7,825 bases of DNA, from assembly GCA_022360535.1 (NCBI GenBank), contig JAKSCP010000515.1, positions 1 to 7,825 of the forward strand, in the 5' to 3' direction. Below the pieces are notes generated by a model that was not told the DNA's origin, ran no database searches, and saw only the letters and a program-made list of their open reading frames with translations. This DNA comes from Pseudomonadales bacterium. Its GTDB lineage: Bacteria > Pseudomonadota > Gammaproteobacteria > Pseudomonadales > Pseudohongiellaceae. Made by a program: the position numbers and the translations under genes. Shown piece by piece: positions 1 to 6,061 of the stretch (within the stretch, counting starts at the first letter, position 1; each line of letters begins with the position of its first letter).

Positions 1-1
1 A

Positions 2-211
2 CCACAATCAGTTGAGTTCTATCGCGCTCTGAAAGTGAATGGTGTGGAAACCGAGCTGTATATGGCACCCAGGGAAGGCCATGGTTGGCGTGAGCTCCGA
101 CATCAACTATTCAAGATCAATAAAGAAATGTCCTGGTTCGAAAAACACGTGCTGGGTCAGGACTATGAATGGGAATCTGCACCAGAATCGGACAGCGAAT
201 CTGCCGATTAG
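2..211 (+). CDS. S9-family serine peptidase (prolyl oligopeptidase/acylaminoacyl peptidase type), C-terminal fragment
   Basis: This is an open frame running in from the left edge: 69 residues and a TAG stop, with the 5' part outside the window. The fragment begins PQSVEFYRALKVNGVETE, then LYMAPREGHGW, and ends in an acidic tail after the segment KEMSWFEKHVLG. This matches the end of the alpha/beta-hydrolase domain of S9 peptidases. There the helix 'xQSxEFYxALKxxGVxxEL' follows the catalytic Asp loop, and the His of the GHG(W) motif (His27 of the fragment) is the third member of the Ser-Asp-His triad. The nucleophile Ser and the Asp would lie upstream of the window. Such enzymes cleave peptides at or near the ends and are often periplasmic in this group; no signal peptide can be checked here. 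The gene converges on the membrane-protein gene at 287-1078. The family is fairly sure; the exact subfamily and substrate are unknown. Confidence 0.85.
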   Translation, partial: PQSVEFYRALKVNGVETELYMAPREGHGWRELRHQLFKINKEMSWFEKHVLGQDYEWESAPESDSESAD

Positions 212-214
212 ACG

Positions 215-253
215 AAAAAATCCCCCTGCGCAGCAAAAAGCCTTGCAGGGGGA
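215..253 (-). terminator. Rho-independent terminator of the minus-strand membrane-protein gene
   Basis: A perfect 9-bp stem is formed by TCCCCCTGC (221-229) and GCAGGGGGA (245-253). An A-tract lies at 215-220 on the + strand. Read on the minus strand, this is a GC-rich hairpin followed by a run of six T, the classic intrinsic terminator, about 35 nt past the stop of the gene at 287-1078. On the + strand no T-run follows the hairpin, so it is a poorer terminator for the peptidase gene, although the hairpin could still protect its 3' end. Confidence 0.85.
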
Positions 254-286
254 CATGCGCGATTCGAGCAATACGAGCGATTAAGG

Positions 287-1078
287 TTAGCTAAACATTT
301 CCCTCCGCAACGAGGAGCGCTTGCTTATCCATTCACCGCCAAACTTGTTCTTGTAGAAGCGGGTTGAATAAGTGATGGCAATGGTTCCAATGATGCCCGG
401 TGCTATCCAAAGCACTATGGTGAAATTCTCAAAGTTGCTGGCGAACAGTTCCTCGAAGAGCTGGCGGCCACCGAAAACTGTGAATGCGGTATAGGCGCCA
501 ATTCCTGAGCCAATTAACCCACTAAGATGTTCAAACCACCATTCTTTCGGCCGTAGGTTTTTCCGAAAGATGTAGCGGAAGTTATTGGTGCTGGTAACGA
601 TCTCCAGTACACCGAAGATGATGAAAAGAACATTGCCAGTGTTAATCCCTACGGACAGCAATACGATCCCCACTGAAAACAGACTACCGTTCAAGGCAAG
701 ATGAAGTGGGTTGCGCAAGGGTTCACGATTTTCTCTGTGTAAGATAGAGAGCCAGCCATGCCGGGTGCTGGTGAGCACCAGAATGCTCAGCGAAAACAGA
801 AATAGACCAAACTCTCTGATTTCTCGCTCGACTTTTTCAGCCTCAGCCGCGGTAAGTTCCAGATCTGCTGCATGCATCGAAAGTGGCCAGAGCAAATCCA
901 GGCTCGACATCACGATTCCGGAAAACGACACCACGTACATGGCAGATGCAAAGTAGCGACCAAAACGCTTGTGGTCCAGGTTGCCCTTGCGGGTAAAAAC
1001 CGGTACCCAGAACAACAGCAGGGCGCAGGCGCCGACAGTAATGTGGAGATAAAGTGCTGACTGATGCAGGGCTAACAT
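287..1078 (-). CDS. Seven-helix integral membrane protein, DUF2306-like, function unknown
   Basis: The protein has 263 residues. Hydrophobic stretches at about 8-28, 42-64, 90-106, 127-145, 147-163, 184-204 and 219-238 suggest seven transmembrane helices and an inner-membrane location. An N-terminal block (LHITVGACALLLFWVPVFTR, then a short loop with HKRFGRYF) and a later EHLSGLIGSGIGAYTAF resemble the predicted membrane proteins of the DUF2306 type, which have a histidine in the first helix and an H-R-x-x-G-R loop. That assignment is from recall of the family pattern and is tentative. No catalytic motif is visible. The ATG at 1078 is well supported: GGGAGG (1084-1089 on the minus strand) lies 5 nt upstream. 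The gene is transcribed away from the kinase/regulator operon and shares a 166-bp promoter region with it, which suggests regulation by that pair. It ends at its own terminator (215-253). Confidence 0.75.
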   Translation of the reverse strand: MLALHQSALYLHITVGACALLLFWVPVFTRKGNLDHKRFGRYFASAMYVVSFSGIVMSSLDLLWPLSMHAADLELTAAEAEKVEREIREFGLFLFSLSILVLTSTRHGWLSILHRENREPLRNPLHLALNGSLFSVGIVLLSVGINTGNVLFIIFGVLEIVTSTNNFRYIFRKNLRPKEWWFEHLSGLIGSGIGAYTAFTVFGGRQLFEELFASNFENFTIVLWIAPGIIGTIAITYSTRFYKNKFGGEWISKRSSLRREMFS

Positions 1079-1120
1079 AAGTGCCTCCCAAATCGAGCTA
1101 GAAGTTGATTCGATGGTGCT

Positions 1121-1150
1121 AATTTAGGGATTTCGGTCGCTGGTCATCAG
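1121..1150 (-). promoter_or_regulatory. Possible sigma70 promoter of the membrane-protein gene
   Basis: On the minus strand, TAAATT (1126 down to 1121) could be a -10 box and CTGATG (1150 down to 1145) a weak -35 box, with an 18-bp spacer. The poor -35 match would fit a promoter that needs an activator. The predicted transcription start, about 1114, would leave a leader of roughly 35 nt. The call is weak and based on eye matching only. Confidence 0.25.
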
Positions 1151-1180
1151 TGCCGGAAGTCATGACCTGCACTATGACTT
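1143..1180. promoter_or_regulatory. Candidate operator: cluster of GTCAT/ATGAC half-sites with a 7-bp inverted repeat
   Basis: A perfect inverted repeat, AAGTCAT (1157-1163) and ATGACTT (1174-1180), is separated by 10 bp. The left arm also forms the 8-bp palindrome GTCATGAC (1159-1166), and a further GTCAT lies at 1143-1147. The pentamer therefore occurs four times, two in each orientation, within 38 bp. LuxR/NarL-type regulators bind paired short half-sites as dimers, and the operon next door encodes such a regulator. The repeat centre, near 1168, lies about 55 bp from each of the two predicted divergent transcription starts, a usual place for an activator. Binding by the neighbouring regulator is inference. 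Confidence 0.5.
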
Positions 1181-1208
1181 TTGGCCTATAGGGAGCCGGC
1201 TCAAGCTA

Positions 1209-1217
1209 TGTAATAAT
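1209..1217 (+). promoter_or_regulatory. Candidate extended -10 promoter element for the kinase/regulator operon
   Basis: TGTAATAAT contains the extended TGn motif followed by AATAAT, a 5-of-6 match to TATAAT. No good -35 box lies 16-18 bp upstream, which is tolerated by extended -10 promoters or by activator-dependent ones. Transcription would start near 1224 and leave a leader of about 20 nt before the ATG at 1245. That short leader has no clear Shine-Dalgarno sequence. Confidence 0.4.
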
Positions 1218-1244
1218 TTTCTTCAATCTCCACTGAACCCTGCT

Positions 1245-2387
1245 ATGTCGTCTGCTATCAAAAAATCCTCAAATCTAATAGACAGCCAAAGAGCCCTGAA
1301 TCTCTCGGGTATTCTGGTTAATGCCATGGTGGGCGGACTGGGTGCCTATTCTGTTTCCGGTACGCCTCTGTTCACAGCAGCAGTGGTTTTGGCTGTTGCC
1401 CAGCTCGCACTGTTCGTTCATTGCACACAGTTCGCTACCGGCTCTGACTCCAGACTCTCGTTCTGGTTGCAGGCACTCTGTATTGGCACTTTGTTTTTCG
1501 TCGTACCATCTGACTTCATCTACATACTGACTGTCGTATGGCTGGTGCAGTCGGTGGAGCTATATGGCGCTAAAAGAACCGTTTGGCATTTTGTGGGCAC
1601 GGCTATCGTGTTCACGGTTGCGCAACTGGTCTATTTTGGAATGACCAACATGCTCGATTACTTCATTAGCATTGGTCTGTATTCGCTGTTAAACATGTTT
1701 GCTATCAGCGTTGTGCAAAAGTTTGTTGGAGAACGCGAACAGAAAGAACACATGGCCGAGTTAAACAGAGATCTGATGGCAACCAGAGATTTGTTGTCAC
1801 AGTCTTCAGCACAAAGTGAACGACTAAGAATTTCTCGAGACCTTCATGACATTCTGGGCCATCACATGACAGCACTGATTCTCAATCTGGAAGTGGCCAA
1901 GCACCAGGTTGAAGGGGAGCCCAAGGAAAAAGTTGAGCAGTCCCTGGCATTGGCAAAGCTTCTTCTCAGTGACTTACGCAGCACGGTGGGTGAGCTAAGA
2001 GATGAAGGCTCGATCAATCTGGAGGAATCTATTAATGCGCTGGTCTCGGGCATTCCAGACTTTGCTATCGACGTCGATTTTAGTACTGCGGCTAAAATCG
2101 ATGACGTGGAATTGGCAGAAACTTTTCTGCGGTGCACCCAGGAAGCAGTGACCAATGTGCTGAGACACAGCAACGCTAATCATTGCCGAATCGAAATGAA
2201 CAGGGATGACTCCTGTTACACATTGTCGGTAAGTGACAACGGAAATGTTGCCGGGGACATCCAGCCAGGAAATGGATTAAAGGGCATGCAGGAACGGGTA
2301 AACGCCATGGGTGGAGAGTTGGCCTGGCGACAAAATGAGAAAGGTTTTCAGCTTATCGTTTCCCTGGGAGCACCGCAGCTCTCGTGA
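1245..2387 (+). CDS. Sensor histidine kinase, NarL/DesK type (HisKA_3 plus HATPase)
   Basis: The protein has 380 residues. An N-terminal membrane part (about 19-160) holds five or six hydrophobic segments with short loops and no large periplasmic domain, so the signal is probably sensed in or near the membrane, as in DesK. A charged helical linker (about 162-195) leads to the dimerisation/phosphoacceptor helix RISRDLHDILGHH, with His201 as the expected phosphorylated residue. The ATP-binding domain shows the N box QEAVTNVLRHS (Asn304), the DNG of the G1 box (331-333) and the GNGLKGM glycine segment (342-348), so the kinase looks intact. It would phosphorylate the response regulator encoded immediately downstream, whose GTG start overlaps its stop. 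The ATG at 1245 is the natural start because the first helix follows soon after, but no clear ribosome site precedes it (the upstream bases read CTGAACCCTGCT). The ligand is unknown. Confidence 0.93.
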   Translation: MSSAIKKSSNLIDSQRALNLSGILVNAMVGGLGAYSVSGTPLFTAAVVLAVAQLALFVHCTQFATGSDSRLSFWLQALCIGTLFFVVPSDFIYILTVVWLVQSVELYGAKRTVWHFVGTAIVFTVAQLVYFGMTNMLDYFISIGLYSLLNMFAISVVQKFVGEREQKEHMAELNRDLMATRDLLSQSSAQSERLRISRDLHDILGHHMTALILNLEVAKHQVEGEPKEKVEQSLALAKLLLSDLRSTVGELRDEGSINLEESINALVSGIPDFAIDVDFSTAAKIDDVELAETFLRCTQEAVTNVLRHSNANHCRIEMNRDDSCYTLSVSDNGNVAGDIQPGNGLKGMQERVNAMGGELAWRQNEKGFQLIVSLGAPQLS

Positions 2388-3028
2388 AGATCAAAGTCAT
2401 GTTGGCCGAAGACCAGAACCTGGTGCGGGAAGGTCTTCGTAATCTCTTACAACTCAGCGAGTCAATCGAAGTCGTCGGCGAAGTGGTGGATGGCTCGGAG
2501 GTGTTGGATGGACTGGCGAAGTTTAAGCCCGATGTGTTGCTCATCGATATACGCATGCCGAAGATGACCGGCATCGAAGCCTTGCAAGCCATGCAAGAGC
2601 AGGGCGAGTCCACACCGGCTATTATCCTCACCACCTTCGACGATCATCAATTGGTGCTGGAAGGTATGCAGGCTGGTGCCAAAGGTTATCTTCTTAAAGA
2701 TGTGTCCCTGGACAGTTTGGTCAACGCCATCGAGAAAGTGCACGGTGGCGAGACTTTGGTGCAACGGGCTATCACCGAACGCATCTTGAAAGGCCTGTCT
2801 TCGATGGCCAGTAAGGAAACGGAACCTGAGCTGCAAGAAGAACTGTCCCCGAAGGAACTGGAAGTCCTGCGCTTGATGGCGGGTGGTTACAGTAACCGGG
2901 AGATCTCCAGTGCCATTCACAAATCCGAAGGCACGGTAAAAAATCAGGTGTCTTCCATTCTGGATAAGCTGGATGTGCGGGATCGTACCCAGGCCGTGTT
3001 GCGGGCCATCAATTTGGGTTTATTGTGA
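2384..3028 (+). CDS. Response regulator, NarL/FixJ family (REC plus LuxR-type HTH)
   Basis: The protein has 214 residues, the usual length for this family. The receiver domain (about 1-120) has the acidic pair Glu9-Asp10, the phosphoacceptor Asp55 in LLIDIRMPKMTG, Thr83 in ILTTFDD and Lys105 in GYLLKD, so all conserved switch residues are present. A linker is followed by a LuxR-type DNA-binding domain (about 152-214) with LSPKELEVLRLMAGGYSNREI and the recognition helix region SEGTVKNQVSSILDKL. Translation starts at GTG 2384, inside the kinase stop (GTGA overlap), which implies translational coupling and a cognate pair. The candidate half-site cluster at 1143-1180 in front of the operon is a likely binding site. 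The gene converges on the YchJ-family gene with only 3 nt between the stops and no terminator in the gap. Confidence 0.95.
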   Translation: MKIKVMLAEDQNLVREGLRNLLQLSESIEVVGEVVDGSEVLDGLAKFKPDVLLIDIRMPKMTGIEALQAMQEQGESTPAIILTTFDDHQLVLEGMQAGAKGYLLKDVSLDSLVNAIEKVHGGETLVQRAITERILKGLSSMASKETEPELQEELSPKELEVLRLMAGGYSNREISSAIHKSEGTVKNQVSSILDKLDVRDRTQAVLRAINLGLL

Positions 3029-3031
3029 CAA

Positions 3032-3445
3032 TCACGCAGTGCTGGCGGTTGCCTCAAGCTGCACCTTGCCATCGACATAAACCCACTGACCCTTGACTCG
3101 CACGAAGGCCGACATTTCGTGATGGCATTTCAGCTCCCCGTGTTCGTCGAGGTAGTTGGCACGAAACTCCACGCCCCCCTTGTCTCCATCCTGCATAGTG
3201 TCCACGATCTCCAGTGACTGCCAGTCCCGGGTCTTGCCAGACAGAGATTGCGGGGTCAGCCCCTTACTGGTGTTCGGGTGCCAGGTCCGCCACAGATATT
3301 CGCCATAACCACCCAACTTATAGGCAGTGTAGCGGGATCGCATCAGCTGTTTCACCGTCTTTGGTTTGGCCTTTCCGGCAAGGTAGGGCTGGCAGCATTT
3401 AGCGAAGGGTTTCCCGGAGCAGCAGGGGCAGGATTCAAGTGACAT
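3032..3445 (-). CDS. ychJ: YchJ family (UPF0225) protein with an N-terminal SEC-C-like zinc motif
   Basis: The protein has 137 residues. The N terminus carries CPCCSGKPFAKCC (Cys6, Cys8, Cys9, Cys17, Cys18), a SEC-C-type cysteine cluster expected to bind zinc. The YchJ core follows, with LMRSRYTAYKLGGYGEYLWRTWHP and, near the end, GQWVYVDGKVQ, an NTF2-like fold in known relatives. The molecular function of the family is not established. From recall, E. coli YchJ is longer (about 150 residues) and has a second SEC-C motif at its C terminus. Here the protein ends at VQLEATASTA and lacks it, though short versions also exist, so this need not be a truncation. The ATG at 3445 places the cysteine motif right at the N terminus as expected. 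No strong Shine-Dalgarno sequence was seen. The gene symbol follows the family name. Confidence 0.9.
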   Translation of the reverse strand: MSLESCPCCSGKPFAKCCQPYLAGKAKPKTVKQLMRSRYTAYKLGGYGEYLWRTWHPNTSKGLTPQSLSGKTRDWQSLEIVDTMQDGDKGGVEFRANYLDEHGELKCHHEMSAFVRVKGQWVYVDGKVQLEATASTA

Positions 3446-3574
3446 GGCGCAAATTGTGGTGAATTCTCAGCATCCAGGCGCTAAATGTGCCTGTTATTAC
3501 AGTTTGTTTCAATTACCGGGAATCCGGTTGCAGTACCGGCGCGTAAGCCAGGTGAGAGCGCAGTTCCATAATTA

Positions 3575-3594
3575 CAATTTGTCATAAATTGACA
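3575..3594. promoter_or_regulatory. AT-rich 17-bp inverted repeat overlapping a TTGACA box upstream of the receptor gene
   Basis: CAATTTGTCATAAATTG (3575-3591) is a 6-bp perfect inverted repeat around GTCAT. Its right arm overlaps TTGACA (3589-3594), an exact -35 consensus on the + strand. The best -10 candidate at proper spacing (TGGCAT, 3611-3616) is poor, so the promoter is uncertain. The repeat could be an operator for the receptor gene 134 bp downstream. The rest of the 282-bp intergenic region 3446-3727 shows a ribosome-site candidate near its end (GGGAG, 3713-3717) and nothing else I can support. Confidence 0.3.
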
Positions 3595-3727
3595 CTACTC
3601 ATTCATGTTCTGGCATTCAGTTGCGTGCATACTACGCCGATATTTTCAGCTTGAGCCCCGAACACGCGATTCCACGGGGATTTGGCCAAACCAGAACGTA
3701 CTCCAGCTGCTTGGGAGCCCGTGATTC

Positions 3728-5902
3728 ATGAACCCAGCTAACAACACAAAGAAATTAGCCCTGGCTATAGGCCTGACTTCGGCGCTGTTTCTGACTCAGG
3801 CGCCAGCCGCCTGGGCGCAATCGCCGACCACGTCCGACGATGCGACGGTGACGTATCCGGCGTCCTTTTTCGATCAGTTCCAGCCTTTCTCCGTTAATGA
3901 CATGCTGCAGCGCATCCCGGGTATCAATCTGGCTCTGGGCGGCGGCGGTGGTTCATCCCAGGGTGGCCCTGGCAGTTCCAGCGGCGGCGGTCGACGTGGT
4001 CTGGGTGCCGGCGGTGATCAGGTGCTGATTAATGGTCGGCGTATTGCGGGTAAAGGCAACGAAGGCAATTCGCAGCTGTCCAGAATCCCAGCTAAAGAAG
4101 TGGAATATATTCAGATTATTCGTGGCACATCCGGTGACCTGGACGTGCGCGGTGGTAATCAGGTTATCAACATCGTCCTGACCGAAGCCCAGTCCAATGT
4201 GAGCTATGCCTATGAAGTGAACATGGACCACTACCACGACGATACTTTGATGCCAGGCAGCAAGATATCTGCGACTGGTCAGAACGGTGCCTTCAACTAT
4301 TTTCTCAGTGCCGAGATAGAGCCACGTTGGGAATATCGTGATGGCTTTGAAGAAAGCTTCAACGTGGATGGCAGCCTGAATCAAACCGTAAAGCGTGATG
4401 AAGAAACTGATGCCCAACCCACCACTCTGGTTGCCAACATGGGTTACGAGTTTAATCCGCGTAACACCGCGAACCTGAATTTGCAGTGGACCGACAACGA
4501 TTTCGATAATTTTACCGATCGTATAGTCACCGATTTCGATGGCGATGAAAGTATCGCTCGCTTCGAACGTGACAATCAGCCCACCACGGACAGCTCCTGG
4601 GAAGTGGGTGGCGACTACATGCATGTATTTGGTGATGGCAGTCGCTGGAAGACTTTGTTTATTGTTAACGAAGCCGAAACCAACAGCGTACGTGATCGCT
4701 TTATTGTCGATGCCGACACACGCACAAAAGATTTGCATCTGACTAACTACGTTCGCAATCAGGAACGCATTGTTCGTTCTTCCTATATCTTCGATTTCCT
4801 CGAAAAGCACAACATTGAAGCTGGAGTAGAGAGAGCGCAAACCATACTGGATACTTCCCTGCAGTTGGGTCTTCTGGATGAAGAAGAACCAGGCGATCCT
4901 CGTTTCGGCGGCCTCAGCCCGGTAACCGATTCCATCGGCACTGTGGAAGAAATGCGTTACGAGTACTTCGCCATTCACAACTGGGCGATGAACGATCGTA
5001 TGACTCTGGAAACCACACTGTTGTTCGAAGACAGCACGATTTCCCAGGAAGGCACTCAAAACAATTCGAGGGATTTTACCTTCTTCAGACCCAAGGTGGA
5101 TTATCGTTTCGACGTTACTCCAGCGATTCAGTTTCGCGCCACGATCGAGAAAGATGTTGCTCAGTTAAGTTTTCGCGACTTCACTGCTGGTGTGGACGAA
5201 AGCGACGATGAGCAAAACGATTTCGAAGGGAATGCTGAGCTTAGGCAAGAACAGTCCTGGCGTTACGAGGCGAATGTCGAATTCCGACTTCCCAATGACG
5301 CCGGTGTAATCAACACCAACCTGTATTACCACGACCTGGAAGATCTGATCGATAACGTGGATGTATCCACTGAAGACACCATTCTTTCTGCTCGTGGCAA
5401 CATCGGCGACGGCGAACGTTACGGCCTTAACTTCAACAGCAGCTTGCGCCTGAATTTCATCAATCAACCTAATATGTTATTGACGGCTGGATTGAACATT
5501 GAAGAGTCGACGGTGACAGACCCCTTCCTGCAGAGAGAACGAGAACGTTCTATTCGCGGTGGTGCCAGTCGTTACAGTATTGGTTTCCGTCACGACCTGC
5601 CCCAACTTAACAACACTAACTGGGGCTTCAACTACCGCCGTGAGTTCTGGAATGATTTTACCGTGTGGGACGTTGACAAGATCGAACAGTATCCAAAAGT
5701 CGGCTCTTACTTCGCGTGGGTAGAAACTCAAGCATGGGGTGGATTGGTTTATCGATTTGAAGCCAGAGATTCCCGCCATCGCTGCCGTGTTCGTACCCGG
5801 TACACCAACGGTACAATTGCTACGGGAATCATCGAAGAGATCGAAGATTCCTGCTCAGACGCAGGCCCAGTGCTGGCCATCAAGATTCGCGGTACGTTCT
5901 AA
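3728..5902 (+). CDS. TonB-dependent outer-membrane receptor with a glycine-rich plug insert
   Basis: The protein has 724 residues. A signal peptide (residues 1-30, cleavage expected after AAWA) is followed by a possible TonB-box-like stretch DATVTY (39-43 region). The plug domain (about 44-152) has FSVNDMLQRIPGINL, VLINGRRIAGKGN, LSRIPAKEVEYIQIIRG and VRGGNQVINIVL, all typical plug motifs. The remainder is rich in alternating aromatic and polar residues and forms the beta-barrel, with NIGDGERYGLNFNSS in a late strand and a terminal Phe (KIRGTF) as expected for outer-membrane assembly. It would import a substrate across the outer membrane using TonB energy; the substrate cannot be told. Between the plug motifs lies a glycine-rich insert (71-96). 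The only two cysteines I find (686 and 709) flank the last extracellular loop. The ATG at 3728 has GGGAG 10 nt upstream, slightly far. A terminator follows at 5931-5954. No TonB, ExbB or ExbD genes are nearby. Confidence 0.92.
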   Translation: MNPANNTKKLALAIGLTSALFLTQAPAAWAQSPTTSDDATVTYPASFFDQFQPFSVNDMLQRIPGINLALGGGGGSSQGGPGSSSGGGRRGLGAGGDQVLINGRRIAGKGNEGNSQLSRIPAKEVEYIQIIRGTSGDLDVRGGNQVINIVLTEAQSNVSYAYEVNMDHYHDDTLMPGSKISATGQNGAFNYFLSAEIEPRWEYRDGFEESFNVDGSLNQTVKRDEETDAQPTTLVANMGYEFNPRNTANLNLQWTDNDFDNFTDRIVTDFDGDESIARFERDNQPTTDSSWEVGGDYMHVFGDGSRWKTLFIVNEAETNSVRDRFIVDADTRTKDLHLTNYVRNQERIVRSSYIFDFLEKHNIEAGVERAQTILDTSLQLGLLDEEEPGDPRFGGLSPVTDSIGTVEEMRYEYFAIHNWAMNDRMTLETTLLFEDSTISQEGTQNNSRDFTFFRPKVDYRFDVTPAIQFRATIEKDVAQLSFRDFTAGVDESDDEQNDFEGNAELRQEQSWRYEANVEFRLPNDAGVINTNLYYHDLEDLIDNVDVSTEDTILSARGNIGDGERYGLNFNSSLRLNFINQPNMLLTAGLNIEESTVTDPFLQRERERSIRGGASRYSIGFRHDLPQLNNTNWGFNYRREFWNDFTVWDVDKIEQYPKVGSYFAWVETQAWGGLVYRFEARDSRHRCRVRTRYTNGTIATGIIEEIEDSCSDAGPVLAIKIRGTF
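3938..4015 (+). repeat. Low-complexity glycine/serine-coding tract in the receptor plug
   Basis: The codons for residues 71-96 of the receptor are mostly GGC/GGT with TCC/AGC, giving GGGGGSSQGGPGSSSGGG and then RRGLGAGG. It sits between the RIPGINL and VLINGRR motifs of the plug, where a flexible surface loop is expected. The tract is GC-rich and imperfectly repetitive, so it could vary in length between strains. Glycine-rich loops at this point are found in related receptors as I recall them, so it is not proof of anything new. Confidence 0.7.
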
Positions 5903-5930
5903 AACTCACTAAGTTTCATACTGCTTGATA

Positions 5931-5954
5931 GGGCAACTTCGGTTGCCCTTTTTT
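5931..5954 (+). terminator. Rho-independent terminator of the receptor gene (UUCG loop)
   Basis: GGGCAAC (5931-5937), a TTCG loop (5938-5941) and GTTGCCC (5942-5948) form a perfect 7-bp stem closed by the very stable C(UUCG)G tetraloop. Six T follow (5949-5954). It lies 28 nt after the receptor stop and separates that gene from the lectin-like gene downstream. Confidence 0.95.
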
Positions 5955-5967
5955 ATTGATGCAACAT

Positions 5968-5973
5968 TATAAC
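5968..5973 (+). promoter_or_regulatory. Possible -10 element for the lectin-like gene
   Basis: TATAAC, a 5-of-6 match to the -10 consensus, lies just past the receptor terminator. The only -35-like sequence, TTGCCC at 5943-5948, is inside the terminator stem and 19 bp away, which is too far to be convincing. An independent promoter for the next gene is expected here because the strong terminator precedes it, but its exact place is uncertain. Confidence 0.25.
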
Positions 5974-6061
5974 GAGTTTTAGGTTATTCGATCTCCATCT
6001 GTTTACTCCCCAATATTGCTGGCATAGCATCAAAAACGATTAAGACAGCAGGAGAGACAAG

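Noticed and set aside
39..284. An 81-codon + strand frame at the left end
   Set aside because: It is out of frame with the S9 peptidase tail, which has the convincing GHGW motif, and it runs through the terminator hairpin at 221-253.
843..1091. A short minus-strand frame overlapping the start of the membrane-protein gene
   Set aside because: Shadow frame; the ribosome site at 1084-1089 and the hydrophobic protein fit the ATG at 1078.
2462..2920. A 152-codon minus-strand frame inside the response regulator gene
   Set aside because: Antisense to a fully conserved receiver/LuxR protein, with no recognisable motif.
3611..3625. A sigma54-like promoter (TGGCATTCAGTTGC) upstream of the receptor gene
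   Set aside because: The GG and GC doublets are separated by 9 bp rather than the required 10, and spacing is strict for sigma54.
3953..5059. A 368-codon open frame on the minus strand inside the receptor gene
   Set aside because: It lies wholly antisense to a receptor gene with clear signal peptide, plug and barrel. Its translation is low-complexity and shows no domain pattern, as expected for a shadow frame created by codon bias.
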